Source: Gemmatimonadales bacterium
Lineage (GTDB): Bacteria > Gemmatimonadota > Gemmatimonadetes > Gemmatimonadales > GWC2-71-9
Direction of reading: 5' to 3'
Assembly: GCA_013813145.1 (NCBI GenBank)
Contig: JACCSE010000521.1
Span: 1 to 5,644 of the forward strand
DNA length: 5,644 bases
In this document: piece after piece, positions 4,894 through 5,644 of the stretch
How positions within the stretch are numbered: position 1 is the first letter of the stretch
How the letters are laid out: each line of letters begins with the position of its first letter
Position numbers and translations under genes: made by a program
The notes under the pieces: model-generated
What the model was told of the DNA's origin: nothing
What the model saw: only the letters and a program-made list of their open reading frames with translations
The model's database searches: none

Positions 4894-5644
4894 CAGGCCC
4901 GCGGCGGGAAGGCGGCGACCGCGTCACGGTAGCCTTCGGGCACTCCGACGTCGTAGAACCGCGCCCGATTGATCGCCCCGGCGAGCGCGTCGCGGCGGGC
5001 CAGACGCTGGATCACCGGCACATCGTCCAGCTCGGCGCCGGGCGGGAGCCCGCGCCCCACATCTTCGAACTCCTCCAGGATCTCGCCCGGGAATGCCATC
5101 CGTCCGATCGGCGTCATCGCCGCGGTCAGCCCGGCGGTATCGAAGCGCCCCTTTCCCTTGTCCGCCACCTCGGTCACCCGCAGCGTCCCGTCCGCCTCCC
5201 GGCGGACCGCGGCCCGGCCGGTCGCTCCCTTGGTTGCTGCGTCCTCGCGCGCGATCTCGGCGAGCAGCACCGTGGCGAGCCCGGTGGCCCGATGGGTGGC
5301 GAGGACCGCCGCAGTAGGGTTGGGGCCGCTGAACAGGTTATCGGGCAGGATGGCCACGAATGGCGAGCCGGCCAGTTGATCCCGGGCGCGGAGGAGGGCG
5401 TCGCCCAGACCGCGGGGGTGGTCCTGGGGCACGAACTCCAACTCCAGCGGTCCGGAATAGCTCCGCGCCACGGCCTCGAGCATCGGCTTGTGGGGGTTGG
5501 TCACGATGATGGCCCGGAGGAGCCCCGCGTCGGCGGCCTCGTCCAAGGTCCAATGCAGCACCGGTCGCAGCGCGACCGGCAGCATTTCCTTGGGGAGCCA
5601 GCGGGTGATGGGATGAAGGCGGGTCCCGAGCCCGCCGCACGGGA
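4893..5644 (-). CDS. GalU-like sugar-phosphate nucleotidyltransferase, N-terminus beyond window
   Basis: This is the C-terminal 249 residues of a nucleotidyltransferase of the UTP-glucose-1-phosphate uridylyltransferase type, which joins a nucleoside triphosphate and a sugar-1-phosphate into a nucleotide sugar for envelope or glycan synthesis. The frame is open to the window edge (5644). Its first visible residues, G-G-L-G-T-R-L-H-P-I-T and then W-L-P-K-E-M-L-P-V, are the family's nucleotide-binding loop and signature. The ATG at 5585 is therefore an internal methionine (P-K-E-M-L-P) and not the start; the real start probably lies only a few codons outside. Further motifs are V-P-Q-D-H-P-R-G-L-G-D-A (Q and G-L-G of the base-binding loop), L-P-D-N-L-F (metal-binding Asp) and F-Y-D-V-G near the end. 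With an estimated length near 255-260 it is shorter than usual GalU (about 300), ending soon after Y-D-V-G. The exact nucleotide and sugar cannot be assigned. It overlaps the downstream SpeD-like gene by one base. Confidence 0.9.
   Translation of the reverse strand, partial: PCGGLGTRLHPITRWLPKEMLPVALRPVLHWTLDEAADAGLLRAIIVTNPHKPMLEAVARSYSGPLELEFVPQDHPRGLGDALLRARDQLAGSPFVAILPDNLFSGPNPTAAVLATHRATGLATVLLAEIAREDAATKGATGRAAVRREADGTLRVTEVADKGKGRFDTAGLTAAMTPIGRMAFPGEILEEFEDVGRGLPPGAELDDVPVIQRLARRDALAGAINRARFYDVGVPEGYRDAVAAFPPRA

Noticed and set aside
4142..4927. 261-residue minus-strand open frame across the convergent gap
   Set aside because: It runs antisense to the M16 C-terminus and in another frame of the SpeD-like gene. 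The conserved motifs lie in the other frames.
5583..5585. ATG as start of the nucleotidyltransferase
   Set aside because: The frame stays open to the window edge and the upstream codons encode the conserved G-L-G-T-R loop and P-K-E, so this methionine is internal.

Overview
The window is GC-rich bacterial DNA whose codon third positions are almost always G or C. It holds two gene pairs that converge on each other, plus a roughly 670-base gene-free stretch at the left end. Gene content and the intergenic repeats suggest an uncultured soil or sediment bacterium. Gemmatimonadota or Acidobacteriota would fit, but this is a low-confidence inference because no rRNA or marker gene is present.

Left region (1-670): no supportable gene. 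It holds a long near-perfect hairpin (17-81), a smaller hairpin (164-185), two diverged copies of a 26-27 base repeat in opposite orientation (202-228 and 549-574), and a 74-base imperfect inverted repeat of the type that begins GTCATCCTGAG (446-519). A 5' leader with small stem-loops and a good Shine-Dalgarno site follows.

Plus-strand pair (671-4489): a 372-residue protein with about six TPR repeats and a C-terminal region I do not recognise. It is followed 3 bases later, in the same reading frame, by an 898-residue M16 (pitrilysin/insulinase family) zinc peptidase. The peptidase is a single-chain tandem of two M16 halves. The first carries the complete zinc site (H67, E70, H71, E147). The second has lost zinc ligands but keeps the R/Y pair (R755, Y762). 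No signal peptide is visible on either protein, so both are probably cytoplasmic. The tight spacing says they are co-transcribed and translationally coupled. A short inverted repeat and degenerate heptamers sit over the peptidase start.

Convergent gap (4490-4578): 89 bases containing a solo half-copy of the same repeat seen at 446-519.

Minus-strand pair (5644-4579, reading leftward): a nucleotidyltransferase resembling UTP-glucose-1-phosphate uridylyltransferase, cut off by the window edge just upstream of its G-L-G-T-R signature. It overlaps by one base (TGATG) a 104-residue protein that resembles the S-adenosylmethionine decarboxylase (SpeD) fold but lacks the pyruvoyl-forming serine and the catalytic cysteine. 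This apparently non-decarboxylating SpeD relative, coupled to a sugar nucleotidyltransferase, is the most unusual item in the window. No CRISPR array, transposase, phage gene, defence system, tRNA or rRNA was seen.
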